Shown here piece after piece: positions 16,691 through 25,622 of a stretch of DNA of 62,438 nt. Origin of the DNA: Pseudonocardiales bacterium (lineage in GTDB: Bacteria > Actinomycetota > Actinomycetes > Mycobacteriales > Pseudonocardiaceae); contig JAFAWY010000056.1 in NCBI GenBank assembly GCA_019241525.1, forward strand, positions 1 to 62,438, written 5' to 3'. Every line of letters starts with the position of its first letter. The stretch's first letter is position 1. The translations under genes and the position numbers were made by a program. Under the pieces are notes generated by a model, which worked only from the letters and a program-made list of their open reading frames with translations, did not search any database and was not told where the DNA came from.

Positions 16691-17280
16691 GCGCTGGCCT
16701 TCGCGGCTGCGCACACGGTCAGCGCGGCGTAACCATCGGTGCCTGGTGCGCCGTCGGTGGCTGTGCCTGCCGGATCGCCGCCGGTGCCACCGGATCCGTG
16801 GGGTGCGCCGCCGCCGGCGCCGCCCGGGCCTGGTCCGCGCCCGCCCCCACCACCGGATCCGACGAGCAGCGCATCGGCCGCCGCCGGGATCGTGGGTGAC
16901 ACGAAGATCACCGTGACGGCATGCGTCTCTGTGGAGGTGAAGGTGAACGGCGAACACGGTGCGGCCGCGGGAGCCGGGGTAGCCGGCGCGGCGGGTGAGG
17001 CACTGCTGTGGCGTGGTGCTCCTGGTGAAAGCGCTGCGCTCGGCGTGCCGAGTAGTTTGGGTGGTGGCGCCAGCCTAGAGCTGGTGGTGGCATGGCCGGC
17101 GTTGGTTTCTGTCCCGGCGGGCGGTGCGGGCGTGTCCTGGACAGAAGTGGTCGGGGTATCGACCGGCGGTGGTGTCAAGGTGCTGGTGGCGGGGGCCCAT
17201 GCCGCCGGGGGTGTGGTGCCATGTCCGCGTCCAACGGTGAGTGTGACCAGCGCGGTGGCCCATTGCCTACGGGCTGGCAT
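16687..17280 (-). CDS. Pro/Ala/Gly-rich exported protein
   Basis: 197 residues. The ATG overlaps the stop of the TiaS-like gene by one base (TGATG), and its own stop overlaps the next ATG. After a short N-terminus it has a long Pro/Thr/Ala-rich stretch, then a compact domain (CSPFTFTSTETHAVTVIFVS) and a Gly-rich run ending in DGYAALTVCAAAKASA. The domain plus Gly-rich ending parallels the next gene, so the two are relatives. The N-terminal hydrophobic segment is weak (WATALVTLTV), so export is less certain than for its neighbour. Confidence 0.65.
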   Translation of the reverse strand: MPARRQWATALVTLTVGRGHGTTPPAAWAPATSTLTPPPVDTPTTSVQDTPAPPAGTETNAGHATTSSRLAPPPKLLGTPSAALSPGAPRHSSASPAAPATPAPAAAPCSPFTFTSTETHAVTVIFVSPTIPAAADALLVGSGGGGGRGPGPGGAGGGAPHGSGGTGGDPAGTATDGAPGTDGYAALTVCAAAKASA

Positions 17281-18098
17281 CAGTGTTGTTTGACTACGTC
17301 ACGGGGGGCCGTGCGCCATCTCGGTGGGGCATCGGCCGGCTCGATGCGTTCCAGCAAAAGTACGGCGTGGCCATCGAGCAGCAGCGGTCGGATCCAGGGC
17401 CCGATTTCGACGGTGGTGTCTGGGGTGGGTCGATCTCCGGTGAGGGTGCGCGCGTCGTCTATGGGGAGGGTATGGATCAGGTGCTGGTAGCTGCACCAGC
17501 CAGGAGGCAGGTCACGCACGCCGGGCATCCACAAAAAGAATCCGTCGCTGCCATGCAGGTGCAGACCGACGGCGGCCAGAGCGCCGATCACCCCATCTTC
17601 GGTGCCCCCATGACCGGACAGGCGCACTCCGTGCTGGGCCGCGCGCTCCCAGGCAGTGGCTTGATCAAGGAGCTGGCGTTTGGCGGCGAATCCGAAGTCG
17701 GTCAGCGCTTTGCGATCGGCCTGTCCCACGGCGCTGCAGGTGATCGCTAACCCTGGATCGGAGCCCTCCGCGGCGTGGTCGTGCAGAAAACCTGCTGCAC
17801 ACATCTCGAGGGCATCAATGTCAGCATCCGCGGAGGTGCCTATCGCAAGGCAGGCGCTGGAGTTGTGCGAGGTATACGGTACCCGCGGGTCTTTGAGCAG
17901 CTGATGACGCGTGATCCCGAGGGGTTCACCGAAACCTTCAGAGGCCAGCTGCCGGATGAGGCTTTGTGCAATCCAGCCAGTACCCGGACTGGCGAGATTG
18001 TCGGTGTCATCAATGCCCACAAGCACCGTCGGCCGGTCGAGTAACCGCCCACCCGAGGCTGCTCCGGTTTGATTTTTGTTCAGCCCGTCGAGTCTCAT
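17280..18098 (-). CDS. TiaS-like GIDDTDN-domain protein
   Basis: 272 residues from ATG 18098, which has AAAGGA six bases upstream; a GTG at 18149 would add 17. The N-terminus carries VLVGIDDTDNLASPGTGW, the kinase-like signature of TiaS, the archaeal tRNA(Ile2) agmatidine synthetase, and its DUF1743 relatives. SLIRQLASEG and a VPYTSHNSSACLAIG strand follow. A conserved LSGHGGTEDGVIGALAAVGL block lies in the middle. The OB-fold and zinc-ribbon parts of true TiaS are absent, so tRNA modification is unlikely or at least unproven. It is translationally coupled to the two glycine-rich genes downstream and follows secreted paralog 2 closely, a context with no obvious tRNA link. Confidence 0.78.
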   Translation of the reverse strand: MRLDGLNKNQTGAASGGRLLDRPTVLVGIDDTDNLASPGTGWIAQSLIRQLASEGFGEPLGITRHQLLKDPRVPYTSHNSSACLAIGTSADADIDALEMCAAGFLHDHAAEGSDPGLAITCSAVGQADRKALTDFGFAAKRQLLDQATAWERAAQHGVRLSGHGGTEDGVIGALAAVGLHLHGSDGFFLWMPGVRDLPPGWCSYQHLIHTLPIDDARTLTGDRPTPDTTVEIGPWIRPLLLDGHAVLLLERIEPADAPPRWRTAPRDVVKQH

Positions 18099-18156
18099 TG
18101 TTTTCCTTTTGTCCTCAGGTGGCACTTGGGTTTTCTCGTCGACGTCCACCCTGACC

Positions 18157-19866
18157 TCAGAATGTGAATGTCACGGTGTTTGACGTCAACGGTTGTACAT
18201 TGGCGGCGTTCGTCGGGGTGAACGTCGTGGTCAGCGAGTGTGAACCCGTATGCAGGACGTAGACAGGTCCGATGGCTGTGCCGGCCACGACCGGTACAGG
18301 TCCACCGATGCTGGTAGTGCCGTCTTGAGATTGCACGGTCCCCGCGGCGTCAGTCGGAGTCACCTGCGCAATGGGAATCGCGATACCACCCAGATTCAAC
18401 GGCACGGGTACTTCGATGATGGTCAGCGTGGCCATCGCGGCCGGCATTCCGGATGGTGGCGCAGAGCTGGTCGTCGATCCTGGACTTGACCCCGAGATCG
18501 GCGGTAATCCGGGGATAGTCGCTGACCCTGGGCCAGTGGGTGACCCGGGAGCAGTGGTTGATCCTGGCACATGTGGAATTCCAGGATTAGCGGCTGGCGG
18601 TGGGCCGGCGTTCGGTGCTGAGGCGGAGTTGGTGCGGGCGCACAGTGCCCACGCTTCGGAGAACGTCTGCGGTGAATCGACGCCACCGGTATGGCTGACC
18701 GCGGTCCAGGATGTGGCGGTGGTGGTGCCGTTGCCGGCCGGGGCGCCCGAGGTGTTGCTGGGGAAACTTCCGTTGAGGTGATCGCCTTGTGAGCCGGGCG
18801 CGGTGAAACCCTTGGTCGTGAGGTTGCCGCCGCTGATCGCCGCGCCGCCGCTGATCAGCGTGCCGTCGGGGGGACTACAGGTGGTGATGACCTGTTGGCT
18901 CGTCGTGGAGGTGGTGGGACCGCTGACTTCGTGGGAATGGACGGTGACGGTGACACCGCTGGTGTCGGCGCCGGGCTGGCTGCAGATCGCGTAGGCGTAG
19001 GTGGTGTTGGGTGCGGTGCCGGTTCCGCCGCCGTTGAGTCCGACGGCGGCCCACGAATCAGGGTTGATCTCCCGATCAGCGGCGGGCTTGTTACCGAAGT
19101 CATGAGCGGCGTTGTGGAAGGTGGGGTAGCTCGCGACGGGTTTGAGGCTGCCTGCGCTGGCCGGGGTAGTCCGGGCGCCGCCACCGAGCAGGACCGTGTT
19201 GGCCGGGCAGCTGGCCACCGCTACCGCCGGTGTCAACGCTTTCGCGGGACCCGCCATCGTGGTCATCACGACCTGAGTGTGGGTGATCACACTGCTGGCC
19301 AGGCACAAGGCGAAAGAGGTCGTGGAAAACGACGAGTTGACTACCGCACCACTTCCGCCCACGGCCAGCCAATGAGCCACATCCTTGGCGACCGCCCCGG
19401 AGGCGCCGAGGAACTCGCTGTTCCCATCAGCGCTGGGCCCCGCACCGTTGACGTGATTGCCATTGGAAGACATATCCGTGCCGATGGACTGATTGATCCC
19501 GCCTCCGGAGATCAGCGAACCGGGAGGACAGCGGGCATTCGTCTTGATCTCCGCAAACCCGGCTGTCGGTCCGCGCACCGCTCCCGATACTTGCACCGTC
19601 ACCTTCACCGGTGCAGCAAGTGTCGCTGCAGCCGCACTCACGGTGGCGTGCCCCAGGATCACCGGCGCCGCTGTGGTGGTGAAGACCATCGCTGCGGACA
19701 CGAATAGGGAAGCCACCCAACGCCGCCGTGGCATGTCCGCCCGTGATCTATGAATCGAAGTCTCCTCACTCCGGGTGCGCGGTATCCAGCGCCGCGACCA
19801 GGCCCGGGATAGAACACGCTTGCGATAAGGCCGTTGAGAAACGAAGACCTGTCGGTGTGGCATGGC
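18157..19866 (-). CDS. secreted two-cysteine repeat protein, paralog 2
   Basis: 569 residues from ATG 19866. This start is preferred over later ATGs because the preceding bases (ggagtagcc) and first codons (MPHR, RPYRKR) match paralog 3 (MPNR, RPFRRR). The N-terminus is long and basic, then a signal (RRRWVASLFVSAAMVF), then three Cys repeats opening with CPPGSLISGGG, CPANTVLLGGG and CSPPDGTLISGGA and closing with ALC, AIC and ALC. A Pro/Gly/Ser linker and the same hydrophobic plus Ig-like C-terminus as paralog 1 follow (LNLGGIAIPIAQV to SNTVTFTF). It heads a same-strand run with the TiaS-like and glycine-rich genes; only 58 bases separate it from ATG 18098. Confidence 0.8.
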   Translation of the reverse strand, partial: AMPHRQVFVSQRPYRKRVLSRAWSRRWIPRTRSEETSIHRSRADMPRRRWVASLFVSAAMVFTTTAAPVILGHATVSAAAATLAAPVKVTVQVSGAVRGPTAGFAEIKTNARCPPGSLISGGGINQSIGTDMSSNGNHVNGAGPSADGNSEFLGASGAVAKDVAHWLAVGGSGAVVNSSFSTTSFALCLASSVITHTQVVMTTMAGPAKALTPAVAVASCPANTVLLGGGARTTPASAGSLKPVASYPTFHNAAHDFGNKPAADREINPDSWAAVGLNGGGTGTAPNTTYAYAICSQPGADTSGVTVTVHSHEVSGPTTSTTSQQVITTCSPPDGTLISGGAAISGGNLTTKGFTAPGSQGDHLNGSFPSNTSGAPAGNGTTTATSWTAVSHTGGVDSPQTFSEAWALCARTNSASAPNAGPPPAANPGIPHVPGSTTAPGSPTGPGSATIPGLPPISGSSPGSTTSSAPPSGMPAAMATLTIIEVPVPLNLGGIAIPIAQVTPTDAAGTVQSQDGTTSIGGPVPVVAGTAIGPVYVLHTGSHSLTTTFTPTNAANVQPLTSNTVTFTF

Positions 19867-20100
19867 TACTCCGACGCCCGCCCAGACAAGGCGCGGTCGC
19901 CCTGGAGGCACCGAGCAGCCATTCCCGCGCGCCGCCACCCGCAGACAGGGAGGCCAACTGCTCCCGGCGCCGGCCCGGGCTGCGGCACGAACCGACGTAG
20001 CTGCGGTTGTTGAGCGGTAAGCCCCACCGCGTCCTCGGACTTCATCCCCCGACGCTGCGCCCTACAGGCAAACACCAGGGGTCTTGCAAGCGATCAAGGG

Positions 20101-20125
20101 ACGACCACAATCCCCACAACAGACA
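20101..20125 (-). promoter_or_regulatory. 25-nt conserved upstream box of paralog 2
   Basis: Identical to 14997-15021 at 24 of 25 positions and located about 235 bases before the paralog 2 start. Flanking sequence is also related (gcgcagcgtc occurs downstream in both leaders), indicating a duplicated promoter region. Confidence 0.55.
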
Positions 20126-20536
20126 ACGAGTGATGCCGACCTGGCACGGTCGGAGCAACGACCGCGATGCAATCGCGATCACGAAAACAGCCTTACCCCG
20201 CACCGCATCACCTGATCAAGGGCGAAGCCGCGCCGCGCGCAGTGCGCCTGACGAACAACTCGGGGTGCTGGTACGGAATCGGGGTCACCACAGTGCTGAC
20301 GAGAACGCTGATTGGCCCCGATCACGGTGGCCTGCACTTCCACCCGGATTGAATCCGACCCTCCTGCCATCCCCGCCGACGAGGCTCAGCCGAGCATCGA
20401 CATCCTGCGGGAGGCCGTGGCAAGCGTCCCTAGCGAGCGATGCCGCCGTCCGCTGCTCAACTGCTGGTCATGCCCTGTTCATTTATCGAGTGGACCGTTC
20501 CACCAAGGGAAACCGGCAAAAGCGGAAGGATCGGAC

Positions 20537-21154
20537 ATGACCACACTCACCGACGAAGCACAGGTGCTGTCGTCCAGACGCAAGCTCGGAGAGGCGAAGG
20601 CACTCCTCACCCGTATCACCCACCCGACTGCGGTAGCGGCCGTCGTCGCGGTGATCGTCTCGGTGTCCGTCGCCGGGATCATTCTGCAGCAGTTGGTGCA
20701 CACACCCTGGGGACTGCCCGGCCACCGCGTCCTGTTTTGGCTTACCCCGCTTATCGCCGCACGGTGGGCCATCGACCGGCCCGGCACCGCACTGGGTATC
20801 GCCACTGCGTCCAGCGCCGGGGTACTTCTGTTCGATCCCACCATGGGCCTGTATGTGGTGCCCTACCTGATCGCCGGATTCCTCGTCGACCTCGCCGCCA
20901 GCGTGCCGTTCATCCGCCGCCATCCCTGGATCATGATCCCGTTGGCTCCCCTCATGGTGCTGGTCAACCTGATCAACCCGTTCGTACACAACCTCGCCAC
21001 GGCGTCACTGACGACGGTGATCTCTGGCATGTGGTTCTACGTGCAAGGCCACCTGCTGTGGGGCCTAGCTGCTGGCGTCGTTGGCATCAGCACCGGACTG
21101 TTCGGCCAGCCCAAGCTGCGCCAGCTACGCTCCTCAGAACCCACCGGCTCGTAA
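20537..21154 (+). CDS. multi-pass membrane protein, possibly ECF S-component-like
   Basis: 205 residues from ATG 20537, which has GGAAGGA about six bases upstream. After ~30 polar residues there are five or six hydrophobic helices: VAAVVAVIVSVSVAGIIL, HRVLFWLTPLIAARWA, ALGIATASSAGVLLF, VVPYLIAGFLVDLAASV, IMIPLAPLMVLVNLI and a last one near LLWGLAAGVVGISTGL. Size, helix count and the small-residue-rich AGFLVDLAA helix resemble substrate-binding S components of energy-coupling-factor transporters, but no diagnostic motif is visible and no EcfA/T genes lie nearby. Treat it as a membrane protein of unknown function. Confidence 0.6.
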   Translation: MTTLTDEAQVLSSRRKLGEAKALLTRITHPTAVAAVVAVIVSVSVAGIILQQLVHTPWGLPGHRVLFWLTPLIAARWAIDRPGTALGIATASSAGVLLFDPTMGLYVVPYLIAGFLVDLAASVPFIRRHPWIMIPLAPLMVLVNLINPFVHNLATASLTTVISGMWFYVQGHLLWGLAAGVVGISTGLFGQPKLRQLRSSEPTGS

Positions 21155-21276
21155 ACAGCCAGACAAAGCAGAAAGCCCGATCGCTTGTCGACCCTGAGCC
21201 GCATTCCCTGTCAGTAGCGGGAGTCCAGGGCCGGACCGCAGCGTGGTGGGCGGGGGTTCGCGTGCGCTGGATCGTG

Positions 21277-21323
21277 GACGACAACTGACCATGTCGGCAT
21301 CGCTGACACGGTCAGTTGTCGTC
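21277..21323. terminator. 14-bp perfect stem-loop
   Basis: Arms gacgacaactgacc (21277-21290) and ggtcagttgtcgtc (21310-21323) pair perfectly; the 19-base loop contains a further tgtc/gaca pairing. It lies 120 bases past the membrane-protein gene and is its likely terminator. Confidence 0.65.
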
Positions 21324-22132
21324 TGTCCATGGCGGTGGATGGGCATGCGGTTTCCTGCACGGCCTTAGCGCGCCGTCAGGTTGTACCGTGCTGGGCTTGG
21401 GCAACCACCGTCATCGTCTGGGTGGGATTCACTGTCGGCCGGCCCACAATGGTCGGCGGGCCCCGGTGCGCAAAACGGTGGCCAAAACGGCACCGTCGGC
21501 GTGATTGCTTTGCGCCGCGCAACCATCCAGCGCTCACGGTAGGGGCCACTGCCATCGCGTGAAACCCCTACACCGGCGAGCCAGTCGCGCGAAGCGCCGC
21601 TAGCAAACCCGCGGCGGCTCGATGACATCCAGGATCGGGGTGTCCTCGGCCTTTGCAGTAACTCGACCAATACCACGAAGTCGCCAGCGTCGTGCTGATT
21701 GCGACGCCTGGCCACCAAGTGGTGGTCGGTGCCGACCGATGCGGTGTCGTGATGACGTTCAGTCAGTCGATTTCACACGCCACCATTCGGTCATTGTCGA
21801 CAGTCATGCGTCCATTGGCACCTGCATGAACAGCAACTGTTCCGGTCGCGGGCGAGAAAATTGGGAAAACGTGCGACGCCGTTGTTGCCAGACTCTCTGT
21901 GGTCTGATCTCGGATTGCACGTTCGCGATCCGGCGACCCGGCTTGGTTGCGCTCTGTTAAACAGCTCGAAGCTCTCGTTTACCTGAAAGGTGTCGACCAT
22001 GCCGGCGGGCTAGAATTATGTGCGCCAACCTCCTGTGTGATTCCGCGATGACGGCTCAGAGCAGGCCTTACCGCGCCGAGTTTCGGGGAACGACTTTGAA
22101 ACCGAAGGTGAAAAACACCGATTCCGGTTGGC
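21324..22132. other. gene-poor intergenic segment
   Basis: About 800 bases with only short, mutually overlapping frames and no ribosome site or protein-like sequence. GC is lower than in flanking genes. It may be degraded coding sequence, or a long upstream region for secreted paralog 3. Confidence 0.5.
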
Positions 22133-22157
22133 TGTCCGTCGTGGGGCTGGGTGTCAT
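22133..22157 (+). promoter_or_regulatory. diverged copy of the 25-nt upstream box, paralog 3
   Basis: Read on the sense strand it matches the boxes of paralogs 1 and 2 at 18 of 25 positions, starting tgtc and containing gtgggg. It lies about 249 bases before ATG 22406, comparable to the other two spacings. Confidence 0.4.
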
Positions 22158-22405
22158 CCCTTGCTCACTTGCCGGATGTTGCGTGTTGGTCTGCGAGTCC
22201 GACGGTACCGGGCATGACTTTCATGTCTGCGGCGAGCGTCTCCGACGTAAGACCTCGTCTGCGCACCACTGCCCCCATTTGGTGAGTGGTGCTGCGCATG
22301 GCCGGCCCTGAGGGCTGGTGACTGGCCTCCCACGTGGTGGCGCACGGAAGAACGTGAGTGCCCGGAGCGAGGCTCGGGCCTGTCGATAAAGGCGCGGGAG
22401 TAACC

Positions 22406-23860
22406 ATGCCAAACCGACCGATTCGTTTGTTCCGACCATTCCGACGCCGCTTGCTGCGCAGGGGCGCATCGTGGCGGGCTCGGTCACAGGACGGTGCGCT
22501 GCACACCGTGGGCCCCGTGTTGCGGGGTCACCAGGGTGTCTCGCTGGTGATCGCGGCGCTGCTGGTGGTGGCCACCGGGGTGGTAACCCTGGCGTTGGGG
22601 CCGGCTCCCGCCACCGCCGACCCGAACCTGCCGGATGTGACGGTCCATGTGACCACCGCCCCGATGACCAACCTGACCCTCCATACCGGGGTCACCCGCA
22701 CGGCCAGTTGTCCCACCGGATCCTTGGTGGTGGGCGGAGGCGGGTACCTGCGCAACGCCAGCAACCCGGCGACTGCGCCCACCAACGGATTGGTGCTCGG
22801 CGGAACCAACCCCTCCACCGGGACCTCCCCGGTCGACCAGCCCGTGTTCAACGGCGCCACCAACCCCACCAACTGGATGGCCATCGCCAATTTCACCGGA
22901 GCATCAGAATCTGGCGACCAGGCCGCAGCGTTTGCCCTGTGCTCCAGCAACGGCCCGACCCACACCGTGGTCGTGTCGACCACCACCACCGGCTCCAACG
23001 CCACCCAGGAAAGCCAGCCGCCCATCCTGACCATTGCCACCTGCCCGGCCGAGACCACGCTGATCGGCGGGGGCGCATTCACCAGCACTCCAGATCAGGT
23101 CAACGACGGCACCACCGTGGGCAACAGCGGCAACCTCAAGCCGATGGGAAGCTACCCGTCTGACTCCTCGGGAACGCCCGCCACCGACAAATCGACCTCC
23201 GCCACCTCCTGGAGCGCCTACGGCTCGGCCGGAATGAAGAACGCCAGCGACACGGTGACCTCCCTGGCGTTGTGCACCTCCGACCCGATAGGGCCAGTCC
23301 AAGTGGCCAGGCAGGACATTTCGTCCACGACCGGAGGAGTGATCACCGCCACGCCGGTCTGCCCTGCGGGAACCCGTTTGCTGGGCGGAGGCTTCCGGTC
23401 CGACGAGACTGTCAGCGGGACTTCTGGTCTGCAGCCCCAGCAGGGCTATCACATGCGGGGCAGCTATCCATCCACCGGATCGGGAACACCACCTACCGAG
23501 GTCACCGACGCCACCCCCAACCCCACCGCATGGACCGCTCTAGTGCAAGCCGGCGGCGCACCGTCCAGCGGCTCAGCCGATCTCCACGCCTTTGCCATGT
23601 GCGCCCAGCCCACCACAACCCCGTCGCCGAGCCCGAGCCCGTCACTTCTAGAAGGCGTGGCCGATCCCAACCTCTCCCCGCTCATGAATGCCTTGTCCAA
23701 CACCATCACTGATAGCAACGGAAAGAAAGTCATCGCACTCGCACCGCCGTGCGCCATGACCAGTCCCTACCAAGGCCTGTCCGACATCGACAAACTGAAC
23801 CACTCCATCCAGGCCAACGACGGGTGCCTGCAATTTGTCACCACTTTCACCGGCCCATGA
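22406..23860 (+). CDS. secreted two-cysteine repeat protein, paralog 3
   Basis: 484 residues from ATG 22406 with GGGAG upstream. A very basic start (MPNRPIRLFRPFRRRLLRR) precedes the signal (VSLVIAALLVVATGVVTLAL). Three repeats follow, nearly collinear with paralog 1: TASCPTGSLVVGGGGYLRN, IATCPAETTLIGGGAFTST and TPVCPAGTRLLGGGFRSDE, each ending ALC or AMC. Unlike paralogs 1 and 2, the Pro/Ser linker is short and the Ig-like domain is replaced by a different ~70-residue tail (LLEGVADPNLSPLMNAL... with two more cysteines). It is in inverted orientation relative to the other two, so the family arose by duplication plus inversion or movement. Confidence 0.8.
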   Translation: MPNRPIRLFRPFRRRLLRRGASWRARSQDGALHTVGPVLRGHQGVSLVIAALLVVATGVVTLALGPAPATADPNLPDVTVHVTTAPMTNLTLHTGVTRTASCPTGSLVVGGGGYLRNASNPATAPTNGLVLGGTNPSTGTSPVDQPVFNGATNPTNWMAIANFTGASESGDQAAAFALCSSNGPTHTVVVSTTTTGSNATQESQPPILTIATCPAETTLIGGGAFTSTPDQVNDGTTVGNSGNLKPMGSYPSDSSGTPATDKSTSATSWSAYGSAGMKNASDTVTSLALCTSDPIGPVQVARQDISSTTGGVITATPVCPAGTRLLGGGFRSDETVSGTSGLQPQQGYHMRGSYPSTGSGTPPTEVTDATPNPTAWTALVQAGGAPSSGSADLHAFAMCAQPTTTPSPSPSPSLLEGVADPNLSPLMNALSNTITDSNGKKVIALAPPCAMTSPYQGLSDIDKLNHSIQANDGCLQFVTTFTGP

Positions 23861-24209
23861 CACACGAGCAACCTCCCAGAAACTCGCACCGTCGACGACA
23901 GGGATGAACAGATCGGCCAGCAGGCCGTCGGATGCTCCGACCACCGAACCGGTTCTGTCATACCAGGACGGTCATCAACCAGGCAGTCAAGGACATCGTC
24001 GGGAGGCGGAAGCAACAGTGGTGGCCATGCCGGCTCCTTGATGTCGAACATGTGCCCGGCAAGCCTGGGGCCGCAATGGGAACTGACGCATAGTAAGCGC
24101 GTTATGAGGTGAACGCGGGACGGGACGGCCAGTGATCGAGTCCTGCGACAGGGATGACCCGTGGAAAGCCTCTGCCCTTGTTGCCGCGTCTACTCGGCTG
24201 TGGTGGGAC
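23861..24209. other. intergenic region, no gene supported
   Basis: About 350 bases between secreted paralog 3 and the convergent AsnC-type gene. Only short frames are present and none shows protein-like sequence. Confidence 0.5.
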
Positions 24210-24713
24210 TTACCGAGGCAGTCGCCGCGGTCCGCTTTCCAGGCCTAGGTGGTGCGCCGAGCCGATGGGATGGCGTTGCTCGTCCAGCACGAAAATCGTG
24301 TGAGTCGAGCGCACTTCAGGCATGCCTTGCAGGCGATGCAGGACGACATCGCGCAGCGCTGCGATGTCGGGTGCGCGGACCAGCAGGACAAAGTCGAATT
24401 CGCCGCTGGTCAGCGCAACGTACTCAACCCCTGGCAACCGGCTGATCTGCTCGCGCATCGTCGGCCACGAGCCTTGCTTGATATTGATCAGGATCATGGC
24501 CGCGATGTCGAGCCCGATTGCGCCTGGATCGACGTCGGCGCGGAAACCGCGGATGGCGCCGCGTGCCAACAGCCGGTCGTACCGAGCGTAGGCGGTGGCG
24601 CGGGAGATACCGGCTCGGTTCGCCACCTCGTTCACCGACATGCGGCCGTCGTCGACCAGGAGTCCCAACATCCGACGGTCGACATCATCTAGGGATCGAG
24701 ACGGGACAGACAT
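24210..24713 (-). CDS. Lrp/AsnC-family transcriptional regulator
   Basis: 167 residues from ATG 24713; an in-frame ATG at 24764 would add 17. The N-terminal winged HTH is LDDVDRRMLGLLVDDGRMSV with NEVANRAGISRATAYARYDR. The RAM ligand-binding domain follows (GLDIAAMILINI, PGVEYVALTSGEFDFVLLV, TIFVLDEQR). It is divergent from phhA with ~90 bases between starts and a 12-bp palindrome in the gap, so it most likely controls phenylalanine hydroxylation in response to an aromatic amino acid. AsnC-type regulators next to phhA are common in proteobacteria and actinobacteria. Confidence 0.9.
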   Translation of the reverse strand: MSVPSRSLDDVDRRMLGLLVDDGRMSVNEVANRAGISRATAYARYDRLLARGAIRGFRADVDPGAIGLDIAAMILINIKQGSWPTMREQISRLPGVEYVALTSGEFDFVLLVRAPDIAALRDVVLHRLQGMPEVRSTHTIFVLDEQRHPIGSAHHLGLESGPRRLPR

Positions 24714-24767
24714 CTGGTCATCAGGGTATAGGGCAAGATACTCGTCTGGCGTTTTTCCGCGCATATT

Positions 24768-24779
24768 GAACGATCGTTC
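24768..24779. promoter_or_regulatory. 12-bp palindrome between the AsnC-type gene and phhA
   Basis: gaacgatcgttc is a perfect palindrome 22 bases before the phhA start and 55 before the regulator start. Position in the divergent promoter makes it the likely AsnC-type operator. Confidence 0.55.
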
Positions 24780-24800
24780 CACCAGGCGGACGCTGCCGCT

Positions 24801-25622
24801 ATGGCCATACCGAGCGCTGCTGCCCGCTTTGAATTGCCTGCGGATCATCCCGGCTTCAGCGATGCTGCTTACCGCGCCCGGCGTGCCCGCATCGCCGAAG
24901 CCGGCGGCACCTACCACCACGGCGACCCGATCCCAGAGGTGCGATACACCGCCGAGGAGAACAAGGTCTGGCGGACCGTATCCGCCGAACTCGCCAGCAA
25001 GCACCGCAAGTACGCGTGCCGCGAATACCTTCTCGGCGCAGAGCAGCTCATGCTGCCGACGGCCTGCGTCCCGCAGTTACGGGAAGTCGACGAGCGGGTG
25101 CATCGCCTGACCGGCTTCCATATCTACCCGGTTCCCGGTCTGGTGCCGACCCGGACGTTCTATGGATCGCTCGCTGAGCGGACATTCCAGTCCACGCAGT
25201 ACATCCGCCATCATTCGGTACCCTTCTACACACCCGAGCCGGACATCATTCACGAGATCATCGGGCATGCCAACATGCTGGCCAGTCCGGTATTTGCTGA
25301 CCTTTATGAAGCGGCTGGGGGCGCCTCGCTGCGCGCCATCACCGACGACTCGCTGGACGCCTTCAGCCGAGTGTTCTGGTTCACCCTGGAATTCGGCGTA
25401 GTTTACCAGGACGGAGAGCTGAAGGCTTACGGTGCGGGTCTGCTGTCCTCCTACGGCGAGATCGAAACCTTTCGCGACGCCGAGATCAGAGCGTGGGATG
25501 TGCATGCCATGGCAAAGCAGGACTACGACATCACGCATTACCAGCCAACCCTCTTTGCTGCCGCATCTTTCGACCAGATGCTGACCGATCTGCACGCGTT
25601 TTTCTCCGCCTACCCTGCATAG
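24801..25622 (+). CDS. phhA: phenylalanine 4-monooxygenase
   Basis: 273 residues, the size of bacterial phenylalanine hydroxylases, which convert phenylalanine to tyrosine with tetrahydropterin and O2. The iron ligands are visible: two histidines in PEPDIIHEIIGHANML near residues 147-162 and the glutamate in FTLEFGVVYQ near 196. PGLVPTRTFYGSLAERTFQS and YIRHHSVPFYTPEPD are further signature blocks. Bacterial forms lack the N-terminal ACT regulatory domain, as here. It is divergently transcribed from an AsnC/Lrp-type regulator; no pterin dehydratase gene (phhB) follows. Start ATG 24801. Confidence 0.94.
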   Translation: MAIPSAAARFELPADHPGFSDAAYRARRARIAEAGGTYHHGDPIPEVRYTAEENKVWRTVSAELASKHRKYACREYLLGAEQLMLPTACVPQLREVDERVHRLTGFHIYPVPGLVPTRTFYGSLAERTFQSTQYIRHHSVPFYTPEPDIIHEIIGHANMLASPVFADLYEAAGGASLRAITDDSLDAFSRVFWFTLEFGVVYQDGELKAYGAGLLSSYGEIETFRDAEIRAWDVHAMAKQDYDITHYQPTLFAAASFDQMLTDLHAFFSAYPA

